Assembly: GCA_034664425.1 (NCBI GenBank)
Contig: JAXDHR010000105.1
Location: forward strand, 1-64,000
Length of the DNA: 64,000 nucleotides
From: DATBDM01 sp034664425
Lineage (GTDB): Bacteria > Actinomycetota > Thermoleophilia > Solirubrobacterales > Solirubrobacteraceae
Direction of reading: 5' to 3'
A program made the translations under genes and the position numbers. Positions 16,035 through 22,747 of this stretch are shown here, one piece after another; the first letter of the stretch is position 1; each line of letters begins with the position of its first letter. Under the pieces are notes generated by a model. That model did not search any database, had not been told where the DNA came from, and saw nothing but the letters and a program-made list of their open reading frames with translations.

Positions 16035-16931
16035 CTAGAGGCCGATCTCGACGAGCTCCGCGCCGTCCGGCGGCTCGGGGAGACGGTCGGGATGCAGGAT
16101 GTGGCCCATCAGCTCGAGCCCGTCGATCAGGCGCGGACCGGGGCGGGAGAAGTACGCCGCGGCGTCGACGGCGACCACGCGGCGGGCGCCGAGCTCGTCG
16201 AGCTCGTCGGCGTACTCGTAGGCCTCCTCCGCCGCGCGCTCCGCGTCGTAACCGCACGGCATCACCACGACGACGTCGGGGCGCGCCGCGGCGACCTCCT
16301 CCCACGTGCGCTGCTCGGAGTGCTCGCCGGAGAGGCCGAGCACGTCCAAGCCCCCGGCGTACTCGATCAGCTGCGGCGTCCAGTGCCCGGCGGTGAACAC
16401 CGGGTCGAGCCACTCGAGCGCGAGCACGCTGACCGGCGCCGCCGCGCGCACCGCCAGCCGGACGCGATCGATGCGGCTCGCGGCGTCCTGCACGAGGTCG
16501 ACGCCCGCGTCCTTCGCGCCGGCGGCCTGGGCGAGCGTCCGCACGTCGCCGAGGACCTCGCCGAGCGTCGTCGGGTCGAGCGAGATCACCTGTGGATGCG
16601 ACTCGAGCCGCTCGGCGACCTTGGCGACGTCCTCGGAGGACACCGCGCAGACCGCGCACAGCGCCTGCGTGACGATGAGGTCGGGCTGGAGGCGCTCGAG
16701 CAGCGCCTCGTCGAGCTCGTAGATCGCCTCGCCCTGCTCGATCAGCTCGCGCACCGCGCTGTCGATCTGCGCCGAGGAAAGGCCCGGGCCGATCACGTCG
16801 CGCGTGACCTTCGGCAGCTCGCGGGCGGCGGGCGGATGGTCGCACTCGTGCGTGACGGCGGTAACCTCGTCGCCGAGCCCGAGGGCGTAGAGCATCTCGG
16901 TGGCGGACGGGACGAGCGAGACGATGCGCAT
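16035..16931 (-). CDS. BtuF-like cobalamin/metal-chelate binding protein without signal peptide
   Basis: A 298-aa protein of the periplasmic-binding (BtuF/FepB-type) fold. It starts directly at the first strand, MRIVSLVPSATEMLYALGLG. It continues with VTHECDHPP, LQPDLIVTQALCAVCAVS, VISLDPTTLGEVLGDV and a second lobe with ALEWLDPVFTAGHWTPQLIEYAGG. No signal peptide or lipobox precedes the fold, so it is probably cytoplasmic, as in a widespread group annotated as cobalamin-binding proteins. No ABC permease or ATPase is adjacent. It ends 16 bp from the rhomboid gene (convergent) and is divergent from the pterin dehydratase with a 15-bp gap. Confidence 0.82.
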   Translation of the reverse strand: MRIVSLVPSATEMLYALGLGDEVTAVTHECDHPPAARELPKVTRDVIGPGLSSAQIDSAVRELIEQGEAIYELDEALLERLQPDLIVTQALCAVCAVSSEDVAKVAERLESHPQVISLDPTTLGEVLGDVRTLAQAAGAKDAGVDLVQDAASRIDRVRLAVRAAAPVSVLALEWLDPVFTAGHWTPQLIEYAGGLDVLGLSGEHSEQRTWEEVAAARPDVVVVMPCGYDAERAAEEAYEYADELDELGARRVVAVDAAAYFSRPGPRLIDGLELMGHILHPDRLPEPPDGAELVEIGL

Positions 16932-16946
16932 GGCACGGCCGAGGAT

Positions 16947-17225
16947 ATGACCCGGCTCAGCGACGACACGGTCCAGGCGGCGCTCTCCGGCTCGCAGTGG
17001 TCCCGCGACGGCGACGCCATCACGCGGGCGCTCGATTGCGGCGACTTCGCGGGCGCGATGGGCTTCGCCGCGCGCGTCGGCGAGCTCGCCGAGGCGGCGA
17101 ACCATCACCCGGACATCCTGATCCACGGGTACAGCCGCGTCCGGCTGACGCTCTCCACGCACTCCGCCGGCGGGATCACGCAGGCCGACCTCGACCTCGC
17201 ACGCCAGATCGACGACGCGGCCTGA
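16947..17225 (+). CDS. Pterin-4a-carbinolamine dehydratase
   Basis: A 92-aa single-domain protein. The core has WSRDGDAITRALDCGDFAGAMGFAARVGELAEAANHHPDI and ends HSAGGITQADLDLARQID. The HHPD...HSAGGIT pattern is diagnostic of PCD/DCoH proteins. It dehydrates 4a-hydroxy-tetrahydropterin in recycling of the cofactor of aromatic amino-acid hydroxylases, or serves pterin turnover more generally. No hydroxylase gene is visible nearby. The ATG is the first codon of the conserved domain. Confidence 0.9.
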   Translation: MTRLSDDTVQAALSGSQWSRDGDAITRALDCGDFAGAMGFAARVGELAEAANHHPDILIHGYSRVRLTLSTHSAGGITQADLDLARQIDDAA

Positions 17226-17227
17226 CG

Positions 17228-17265
17228 GGTAGCACCAGCCGGTATCCGCCCGGGCTGCTGCTACC
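17228..17265 (+). terminator. Strong hairpin just after the pterin dehydratase gene
   Basis: GGTAGCA (17228-17234) pairs with TGCTACC (17259-17265), and CAGCC (17236-17240) with GGCTG (17253-17257), separated by one C-C mismatch. The loop is 12 nt. The stem begins 3 bp after the TGA stop. There is no T-tract, so it may act as a terminator of a GC-rich type or protect the mRNA end. Confidence 0.5.
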
Positions 17266-17344
17266 GTTCGCCTCGTCGCCCGATGAACGACGACGACTCC
17301 TCCCGAAGTAACGGCGCGCGAACCGCGCGCCCAGGGGACCGCCC

Positions 17345-18679
17345 ATGACCACGGCGCTGCTGCTGCTGGCCGTCCTGGTCCTCATCCTCCTCAACGCGTT
17401 CTTCGTCGCCGCGGAGTTCGCGCTCGTGCGCTCGCGCAAGGCGCACCTCGAGGCCGACGCGGAGGCGGGCAAGCGCGGCGCGACCGTCGCCGTGCGGCTG
17501 ATGGACGACCTCTCGCGCTACCTCAGCGCGGTTCAGGTCGCGATCACCCTGACCTCGCTGGGCATCGGCTTCATCGGCGAGCCGGCGGTCGGCAGCATCT
17601 TCCAGGACGTCCTCGGCGAGAACGTCTCGCACGGCCTGCGCTACGCGATCTCCTTCGCGATCGCGTACCTGATCACGACGTCGCTGCACATCGTCTTCGG
17701 CGAGCAGGTCCCGAAGCTCTACGCGATCCAGAGGGCAGAGCCGATGGCGCGCATGACCGCGCGCCCGCTGTTCCTCTTCGCTCGGATCGTGAGCCCGTTC
17801 GTGGCCGCGCTCAACGCGACGACCAACGGGGTGCTGCGGCTGATCGGCCTGCGCACCTCCGGCCAGCTGGACGAAGCCGAGTCGCCGGAGGAGCTGCGGG
17901 TGCTGATCCAGGAGTCGGTGACCGGCGGCAAGCTCGACCCGGGCGAGGCGGGGATGCTCACCGGCGTCTTCCACCTGCACGAGCAGCAGGCGCGCCAGGT
18001 GATGACGCCCGCGCCCGCCGTGGTCACGGTCGACCTCTCTGAGGACGTCGAAACGGCGATGCGCCGCTGCGTCTCCTCCGGTCACACCCGTCTGGTCGTC
18101 ACCGAGGGCGAGAACGCCGACCGGGTGCGCGGCATCGTGCACACCAACCAGCTCTCGCAGCGGCTGCTGAGCGACGGGCCCGACGCGCGGATCGACGACC
18201 TCGTGCGCCCCGCGCCGATCGTCCCGGAGACCAAGCCGCTGGACGATCTGCTCGCCGACCTGCAGCGCCAGCGCTCCTCGCTGGCCGTGGTGATCGACGA
18301 GTACGGCCGGACAGCCGGCATCGTCACGGTCGAGGACATCATCGAGGAGGTCGTCGGCGAGATCGACGACGAGACCGACCCGCAGGGCGGCGCCGTCCGG
18401 CGGCTCCCGAACGGCGACTGGTTCGTGCGCGGCCATGTCGCCATCACCGACCTCGCCGACTACGGGCTCGAGCTCCCGGTCGACTCCGATGCCTACAACT
18501 CGGTCGGCGGCTTCGTGTTCGGCGAGCTCGGGCGGCTGCCCAAGCGCGGCGACACCGTGCAGCACAACGGCTACTCGATCCGCGTCGAGTCCGTGCGCGA
18601 GAACCGCATCGAGGCGGTCCGGATCCGGGAGCGGCGAGGCAGGACGCCCGCGGCAGCCGTCGCCGACGAGCGCAGCTGA
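17345..18679 (+). CDS. CNNM/CorC-HlyC family transporter with CBS domains
   Basis: A 444-aa membrane protein. The DUF21/CNNM transmembrane domain covers about 1-190 (starts LLLLAVLVLILLNAFFVAAE, includes SLGIGFIGEPAVG and FGEQVPKLYAIQ). Two CBS repeats span about 215-330 (VMTPAPAVVTVD...LVVTEGEN and APIVPETKPLDDLLADLQ...LAVVIDEYGRTAGIVTVEDI). A CorC_HlyC C-terminal domain follows (GDWFVRGHVAITDLADYGLELP). The family is linked to magnesium or cobalt efflux and is sometimes called hemolysin C; cation specificity cannot be read from sequence. Confidence 0.92.
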   Translation: MTTALLLLAVLVLILLNAFFVAAEFALVRSRKAHLEADAEAGKRGATVAVRLMDDLSRYLSAVQVAITLTSLGIGFIGEPAVGSIFQDVLGENVSHGLRYAISFAIAYLITTSLHIVFGEQVPKLYAIQRAEPMARMTARPLFLFARIVSPFVAALNATTNGVLRLIGLRTSGQLDEAESPEELRVLIQESVTGGKLDPGEAGMLTGVFHLHEQQARQVMTPAPAVVTVDLSEDVETAMRRCVSSGHTRLVVTEGENADRVRGIVHTNQLSQRLLSDGPDARIDDLVRPAPIVPETKPLDDLLADLQRQRSSLAVVIDEYGRTAGIVTVEDIIEEVVGEIDDETDPQGGAVRRLPNGDWFVRGHVAITDLADYGLELPVDSDAYNSVGGFVFGELGRLPKRGDTVQHNGYSIRVESVRENRIEAVRIRERRGRTPAAAVADERS

Positions 18680-18732
18680 GCCGGCGCGCACCTGCGAGCT
18701 TCTACGGTTGCGAAAAGAAACTGTGTGACAGA

Positions 18733-18761
18733 TTGCACAAGGGGTCGAAACGCGCTACCTT
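18733..18761 (+). promoter_or_regulatory. Sigma-70-type promoter for the structured RNA
   Basis: A -35 box TTGCAC (18733-18738) is separated by exactly 17 bp from a -10 box TACCTT (18756-18761). Transcription would start near 18768. It lies in the 418-bp gap between the CorC-like gene and the dehydrogenase gene, reading toward the hairpin-rich segment. It is one of the closest matches to the vegetative consensus I saw in the window. Confidence 0.6.
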
Positions 18762-18767
18762 GCGGCT

Positions 18768-18985
18768 AACCGACTTGCCGCTTCGGCGGTTGAGGAGGAG
18801 AGAGGGAGATCCTGGGGAGGATCGACCGAGAGAGACCACGACGCGTCCGGCTCAGGGGAGCGAGCCGGGCGCGGAGTGCGTTAAGGGGGCGGCTCGTCAC
18901 GGTGCGGTAGACGTCCGTGGGGGAGCGTGCCGGCCCTTAACGCGAAACGCCCGACTCAGGGGAAGCGAGCCGGGCGTTTCGTGTT
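18768..18985 (+). ncRNA. Putative structured RNA with repeated GGGGA-loop hairpins (unknown family)
   Basis: The segment folds into successive hairpins. CCGC-TTCG-GCGG lies at about 18778-18789. GATCCT (18808-18813) and AGGATC (18818-18823) enclose a GGGG loop. A 12-bp stem (18842-18853 with 18862-18873) has loop AGGGGAGC. GTTAAGGG (18880-18887) pairs with CCCTTAAC (18934-18941) and encloses CACGG/CCGTG. A final 12-pair stem (18945-18957 with 18967-18979) has loop AGGGGAAGC. Motifs like GGGGAGCGAGCC occur three times. A promoter precedes it and a weak T-tract follows the last stem. No convincing long ORF fits. I could not match it to tmRNA, RNase P, 6S, SRP RNA or a riboswitch class I know. 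Confidence 0.6.
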
Positions 18986-18990
18986 TCTGG
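18945..18990 (+). terminator. Terminator-like last hairpin of the structured RNA
   Basis: AAACGCCCG (18945-18953) pairs perfectly with CGGGCGTTT (18971-18979), extended inward by CTC/GAG after one mismatch. The sequence after it, TTTCGTGTTTCT, is a T-rich tract that is unusual in this GC-rich DNA. It could end the RNA or be a regulated terminator for the small ORF downstream. Confidence 0.5.
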
Positions 18991-19002
18991 AGGAGGGGTG
19001 CG

Positions 19003-19080
19003 ATGAGGTTCGTTCGTCGCACAAGGAAGATTCCCAATCTTCTCTCAATACGAACTAAACATTTCCTCGCGATGTCCTGA
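19003..19080 (+). CDS. Possible 25-residue small protein with strong ribosome binding site
   Basis: An ATG at 19003 is preceded by AGGAGG (18991-18996) with 6-bp spacing, the best Shine-Dalgarno match noticed in the window. The frame runs to TGA at 19078 and encodes a basic peptide starting MRFVRRTRKIPNLL. Base composition is near half AT and codons such as AGG, ATA, AAA and AAT are used, unlike every neighbour. It sits right after the structured RNA. It could be a leader or small regulatory protein, or not translated at all; an AAGATT-CCC-AATCTT hairpin lies inside it (19027-19041). Confidence 0.4.
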   Translation: MRFVRRTRKIPNLLSIRTKHFLAMS

Positions 19081-19097
19081 AGCTCTCATGGACCGCC

Positions 19098-19892
19098 TCA
19101 GTCGTAGGCGTAGAACCCCCGCTTGCTCTTCCGGCCCAGCTCGCCGGCCTCGATCATGCGCTCGAGCCGCGCGGGGATGTCGGCGCCGATCGTGCGGCCG
19201 ATCGAGACCGAGACGTCCATCCCGACGAGGTCGAGCAGCGCGAGCGGGCCCATCGGGTGCCCGGCGCCGAGCTTCATGCAGGTATCGATCGCCTCGGGCT
19301 CGAGCCCCGTCGCTTCCAGCAGCCGTACGGCCTCGAAGAGGAACGGGAACAGCAGGCGGTTGACGACGAAGCCGGGCGTGTCCGGCACCTCGACCGCCGT
19401 CTTGCCCAGCGTGTCGCACAGCGCGCGCGAGCGCGCGCGTGTGTCGTCGCTCGCCACGGCCGGGAAGACGAGCTCGATGAGGTCCATGCGGGGGACCGGG
19501 TTGAACACGTGCAGGCCGACGAAGCGGTCGGGACGGCCCGACGCGTGCGCGAGGGCCTCGACCGACAGCGACGAGGTGGTGGTGGCGAGAATCGCCGCCG
19601 GGTCGACGTGGGTGGAGAGGTCCGCCATCAGCGCTGTCTTGGCGTCCTGGTCCTCGACGATCGCCTCGACGATGAAGCTGGCATCGGTGAGTGCCGCGGC
19701 GTCGCAGGTGACGCGCAGGTTGCCGTTGACGGACGCGCCCGCCTTCTCGCAGATGCGGCTGACGGCCCCGTGGGCGCGCTGGGCGGAGTCGTCCGAGCGC
19801 GCCCATACGACGACCTGCCCCTGCTGGGCGGCGAGGGCCGCCAGGCCGCACGCGATGGCTCCGCTTCCGGCGATCCCGACTGTCTCTGACAC
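19098..19892 (-). CDS. 3-hydroxybutyryl-CoA / 3-hydroxyacyl-CoA dehydrogenase
   Basis: A 264-aa NAD-dependent dehydrogenase of fatty-acid or butanoate metabolism. The Rossmann start is VGIAGSGAIACGLAALAAQQG. It is followed by IVEAIVEDQDAKTALM, TTTSSLSVEALA, the catalytic His in LHVFNPVPRMDLIELV, and the C-terminal dimer domain DTPGFVVNRLLFPFLFEAVRLLE with GHPMGPLALLDLVG. Length fits single-domain Hbd/PaaH enzymes (about 280 aa). Its upstream region carries a TetR-type palindromic operator, so it is probably derepressed by an acyl-CoA-type ligand; the repressor gene is not in the window. Confidence 0.92.
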   Translation of the reverse strand: MSETVGIAGSGAIACGLAALAAQQGQVVVWARSDDSAQRAHGAVSRICEKAGASVNGNLRVTCDAAALTDASFIVEAIVEDQDAKTALMADLSTHVDPAAILATTTSSLSVEALAHASGRPDRFVGLHVFNPVPRMDLIELVFPAVASDDTRARSRALCDTLGKTAVEVPDTPGFVVNRLLFPFLFEAVRLLEATGLEPEAIDTCMKLGAGHPMGPLALLDLVGMDVSVSIGRTIGADIPARLERMIEAGELGRKSKRGFYAYD

Positions 19893-19911
19893 GCTGGTTT
19901 CGTCTCCTTGA

Positions 19912-19931
19912 TTGGCTGACTAGTCAGTCAA
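19912..19931. promoter_or_regulatory. TetR-family-type palindromic operator upstream of the dehydrogenase
   Basis: A 20-bp inverted repeat with half-sites TTGGCTGACT and AGTCAGTCAA matches at 9 of 10 positions around the central CTAG. It lies 20 bp upstream of the dehydrogenase start on the minus strand. The core TGACTAGTCA with flanking symmetric bases is typical of TetR/FadR-like repressor sites on fatty-acid genes. The cognate regulator is not encoded within the window. Confidence 0.7.
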
Positions 19932-20004
19932 CTCAGGAGAGACTACGGATTTTCGGCTCCCGACGGTGCCGTTTCCGCAACCGTGTCGCCGGCCGGCCGG
20001 CCGG

Positions 20005-20379
20005 TCAGGAGCGGCCGTCGAGCTCGGCGAGGCGGCGCTTGGGAGCGCGGTCCAGCCACGCGTCCTCGATCACGCCGGCGATCTCGTCGGGCGTGGCGTC
20101 GCGATCCAGCCGCAGCCCGATCCAGCCGCGGTGACCGACGTAGGGCGGGACGAAGTAGCGGTCCGGGCTCGAGGCGGTCAGCGCCGCCTGGGCGCCGGGC
20201 GGGGCGGCGCACCAGAGCGCAAGGCGACCGTCGCCGTGATGGTCGTCCATGAACATCGCGAACGTGTGCTTGCCGTCGATGAAGAACGCCGGCGCGCCAT
20301 GGCTGGGACGTTCGCTCGCACCGGGGAGGGCGAGGCAGATCTCGCGGACCATCGCGAGCGCGCCGGCGCGCTCGGTCAC
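20005..20379 (-). CDS. MmcQ/YjbR-like DNA-binding-fold protein
   Basis: A 124-aa protein of the YjbR/MmcQ superfamily, a compact fold resembling DNA-binding domains, with no clear biochemical role. It shows the family pattern: EICLALPGASERPSHGAPAFFIDGKHTFAMF, then GRLALWCAAPPG, a DRYFVPPYVGHRGWIGLRLD segment and a C-terminal helix. The GTG at 20379 overlaps the xseB stop (GTGA), so it is translationally coupled to exonuclease VII genes. Confidence 0.82.
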   Translation of the reverse strand: MTERAGALAMVREICLALPGASERPSHGAPAFFIDGKHTFAMFMDDHHGDGRLALWCAAPPGAQAALTASSPDRYFVPPYVGHRGWIGLRLDRDATPDEIAGVIEDAWLDRAPKRRLAELDGRS

Positions 20380-20615
20380 GCCGCTTCGGCTCGCCCGCCC
20401 TCGAGCCGGGCGACGAGCTCGTCGAGGCGCAGCTCCTCGAGCCCGCGCCCGACGGCTTCGAGCTCCGCCGCGCAGAACTCGACGTGCCGGCGACCCTCCT
20501 GGCAGAGCTCGAGCGTCTCGCGCAGCCCGGCCTCGCCCGAGTCCAGGCGGGCGATGATCGCCTCGAGCCGCTCGCAAGCGGCCTCGTAGGTGAGTGCGAC
20601 GTCGGTCTCGGCCAT
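20376..20615 (-). CDS. xseB: Exodeoxyribonuclease VII small subunit
   Basis: A 79-aa helical protein starting MAETDVALTYEAACERLEAI and containing LDSGEAGLRETLELCQEGRRHVEFCAAELEAV. This is the hallmark pattern of XseB (YEEALxxLExIVxxLExGxxxLExSLxxYExG). It forms a complex with XseA that degrades single-stranded DNA to oligonucleotides. Eight bases separate it from xseA, and its stop overlaps the YjbR-like gene. Confidence 0.92.
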   Translation of the reverse strand: MAETDVALTYEAACERLEAIIARLDSGEAGLRETLELCQEGRRHVEFCAAELEAVGRGLEELRLDELVARLEGGRAEAA

Positions 20616-20623
20616 CGTCCGTC

Positions 20624-22009
20624 TCAGGGTACGCGGGGCGCGGACGGATCGGGCCGCACGGGCACGCGGCCGTCGTGCAGCCGCAGGGTCAGCTCCGTCT
20701 GGGCGCGTGCGGCCGCGGCGCTCGTCACCGGTTCGCCGCCCGCGCCCTCGACGAGCGCGTAGCCGCGCTCGAGCGTGCGCTGGGGATCGTGGGCGGCCAG
20801 CGCGACGCGCAGACGCTCGAGGTCGCGGCGGCGGCGCTCGAGCGCCGCCGCGCGCCCGCGGTCCAGCGCGGCGGCGCCCGCCTGCGCGCGCAGTGCGCCG
20901 CGCGTGCGGACGAGCGCGGCGGCGTCGCCCTTGCGCCGCAGCGCGGCGGCCGCGCCACGCGTCGCCCGGTCGCGCTCCGCGACGCCGCGGCGTGCGGCGG
21001 CGCGCAGCTCGCGCAGCTGCTGGTGCAGGCGGGTGCGGTGGCGGGCCACGTGCTCGGCGGGCGCGCGCGAGAGCCGCGCGAGTGTTCGCGCACGCTCGAC
21101 GATCGCGCGCCGGCCCTGACGCTCCAGCCGCGCTGCGGCCGCTCGCAGCGCCGCGTGCGCCTCGGCGCAGTGGACCGGGACCGCCGCCTCGGCCGCATGG
21201 GTCGGCGTCGAGGCCGCGAGCGCGGCGACGTCGTCGAGCAGCGTCCGGTCGGTGTGGTGGCCCACGGAGGAGATCACCGGGACGCGCAGCAGCGCGACGG
21301 TGCGGCACAGCGTCTCGTCGCAGAAGGCGAAGAGGTCCGCGAGCGAGCCCCCGCCGCGCGCCACGATCACCACGTCGACCTCCGGGCAGGCCGCGAGGTC
21401 CTGCAGCGCGCGCGTGATCCTGGGCGCGGCGTGGCGATCCTGGACCGGGGCGAAGGCCCACACCACGCGCCCGCCCCAGCCGCGCCGGCGCAACCCGGCG
21501 ATGACGTCGTCGCGCGCCTTGCCGGTCTCGCCGCAGACGACGCCGATCGTGCGCGGCAGCGCTCGGCGCGGCAGTCGCTTCTGCGGCGCGAACAGCCCTT
21601 CGGCGTGCAGTGTGCGGCGCAGCCGCTCGAGCTGGGCGAGCAGGTCGCCCTCGCCGGCGATGCGGACGTCCGTCACGTCGAAGCTGAACGAGGGCGAGGA
21701 GGTGCGCGAGCCGGGGTAGAAGTCGCAGCCGCCCGCGGCGACCACCTGGGCGCCGTCGGCCAGCGCAGCGATCCCGAGCGCGTCCCAGTCGCGCCGCCAC
21801 ATCGAGCAGGGCAGCGCGCCGGTGGCGTCGCGCAACTCGAAGTAGACCTTCGCACGCCCGCTCCTGAAGCCCCAGACCTCGCCGAACACCTGCACGTGCG
21901 CGAAGCCGCGCAGGCGCTCGCGCAGGCCGGCTGCGTAGTGGCCCACCGGCCATGGGCCGGTCAGGGTCGAGCCCGGGATGCCGGTGGGACGCGTGCTGGG
22001 GTCGTTCAC
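20624..22009 (-). CDS. xseA: Exodeoxyribonuclease VII large subunit
   Basis: A 461-aa nuclease subunit. The N-terminal OB fold has VQVFGEVWGFRSGRAKVYFELRD and LPCSMWRRD. The catalytic domain has IGVVCGETGKARDDVI, VVIVARGGGSLADLFAFCDE and VPVISSVGHHTDRTLLDDVAALAASTPTHAAE, all conserved in XseA. Long coiled-coil Ala/Arg-rich helices follow (about 280-400) before the C-terminal TLERGYALVEG. The GTG at 22009 has GGAG 8 bp upstream. The gene is transcribed with xseB and the YjbR-like gene. Confidence 0.93.
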   Translation of the reverse strand: MNDPSTRPTGIPGSTLTGPWPVGHYAAGLRERLRGFAHVQVFGEVWGFRSGRAKVYFELRDATGALPCSMWRRDWDALGIAALADGAQVVAAGGCDFYPGSRTSSPSFSFDVTDVRIAGEGDLLAQLERLRRTLHAEGLFAPQKRLPRRALPRTIGVVCGETGKARDDVIAGLRRRGWGGRVVWAFAPVQDRHAAPRITRALQDLAACPEVDVVIVARGGGSLADLFAFCDETLCRTVALLRVPVISSVGHHTDRTLLDDVAALAASTPTHAAEAAVPVHCAEAHAALRAAAARLERQGRRAIVERARTLARLSRAPAEHVARHRTRLHQQLRELRAAARRGVAERDRATRGAAAALRRKGDAAALVRTRGALRAQAGAAALDRGRAAALERRRRDLERLRVALAAHDPQRTLERGYALVEGAGGEPVTSAAAARAQTELTLRLHDGRVPVRPDPSAPRVP

Positions 22010-22374
22010 GGGGCACTCCACCCTAGAGGCGCGTCCGGCGATTTCTCGCCCCCGGTGGCGGGCGGTAATCGGCGATGCCGGGCCCACTCCTCGATGACGG
22101 AGTTTGACGTTCGCGCCCTCATCCCCGCGGCCGGCGGCCGGCAAGCGAGCCGTGGTGCGGCCGCAGCGCCCGCCGTGGGCGGTCCGTCCGCGGCGCCCGC
22201 CGTGCCGGTTGCGCCGGCGGCCCGTCGTGCGCGCTCGCCGCGAGCGCGTGGGCCAGCAGGATGCTGAGTACGACACGCCGCGCGGCCTCGGCGTGCGCGC
22301 CACAGCCGCCCGAGGCCCGCAGGGCTGTGATCAGCAACCGCTCCAGCGGCGCCCGTGGGGGCGCGTCGTGCCGC
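22010..22374. other. Gap between xseA and a small hypothetical gene
   Basis: No confident gene lies in this 365-bp stretch. Reading on the minus strand there is one frame with coding-like third-position GC (see the small ORF at 22119-22337). The rest is GC-rich sequence with short hairpins. The promoter of xseA should lie in the part next to 22009, but I see no clear boxes. Confidence 0.4.
22119..22337 (-). CDS. Possible small hypothetical protein
   Basis: A 72-codon minus-strand frame starting at a TTG (22337) has nearly all codons ending in G or C. Its first half is helical (ITALRASGGCGAHAEAAR, then VVLSILLAHALAASAH), and the second half is Pro/Arg-rich. It begins about 40 bp after the stop of the upstream gene at 22375. 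No ATG or GTG start or clear ribosome site is present. It is not recognised and may be spurious. Confidence 0.25.
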   Translation of the reverse strand: MLITALRASGGCGAHAEAARRVVLSILLAHALAASAHDGPPAQPARRAPRTDRPRRALRPHHGSLAGRRPRG

Positions 22375-22743
22375 TCAGCCGACGTTGCTGGAGGTCGGGT
22401 CGTGGCCGACCGGCTGCTCGCCCGGGACCCCCCGGGCGGCGGCGGCACTGCCCAGGACCGGCGTCGCCTCGTCCTCGCCGAGGCTCGGCAGCGGCCGCTG
22501 GCCGTCCTGGTAGCCCTCGCCACCGACCTGGCCCGTGACCGCGAGCCGCGTCAGGCGTGCGATCTCGACGTCGCCGAGGCGGCGCGCCGGATCATCGGCG
22601 GAGAGGGGAGCGATCAGCCGCCGGATGCGCTCCCGCAGCTGCAGTGCGAAGTGCGGGGTCGACGAGCCCATGAGCTGGCGCACGTCGTCCACGGTCACCT
22701 GGCGGTCGCCGCGCAGGCGCTCGGGCTGCTCCATCTCGGCCAT
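22375..22743 (-). CDS. Small hypothetical protein after a CWB2-like lipoprotein
   Basis: A 122-aa soluble protein of unknown family. The first 70 residues look folded and helical (VTVDDVRQLMGSSTPHFALQ, then LRERIRRLIAPLSADDPARR, then GDVEIARLTRLAVTGQ). The last 45 are disordered (Gly/Pro/Ala rich). It starts 4 bp after the stop of the upstream lipoprotein gene, so the two are one transcript. No signal peptide or membrane segment is visible. Confidence 0.65.
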   Translation of the reverse strand: MAEMEQPERLRGDRQVTVDDVRQLMGSSTPHFALQLRERIRRLIAPLSADDPARRLGDVEIARLTRLAVTGQVGGEGYQDGQRPLPSLGEDEATPVLGSAAAARGVPGEQPVGHDPTSSNVG

Positions 22744-22747
22744 GCGG

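Noticed and set aside
17226..17344. Magnesium (M-box) riboswitch ahead of the CorC-like transporter
   Set aside because: The leader has one hairpin but none of the conserved M-box sequence blocks.
18768..18985. Reading the structured RNA as tmRNA, RNase P, 6S, SRP RNA or a yybP/ydaO riboswitch
   Set aside because: None of the signature blocks of those RNAs is present; only GGGGAG is shared with yybP-ykoY, which is too little and in the wrong setting.
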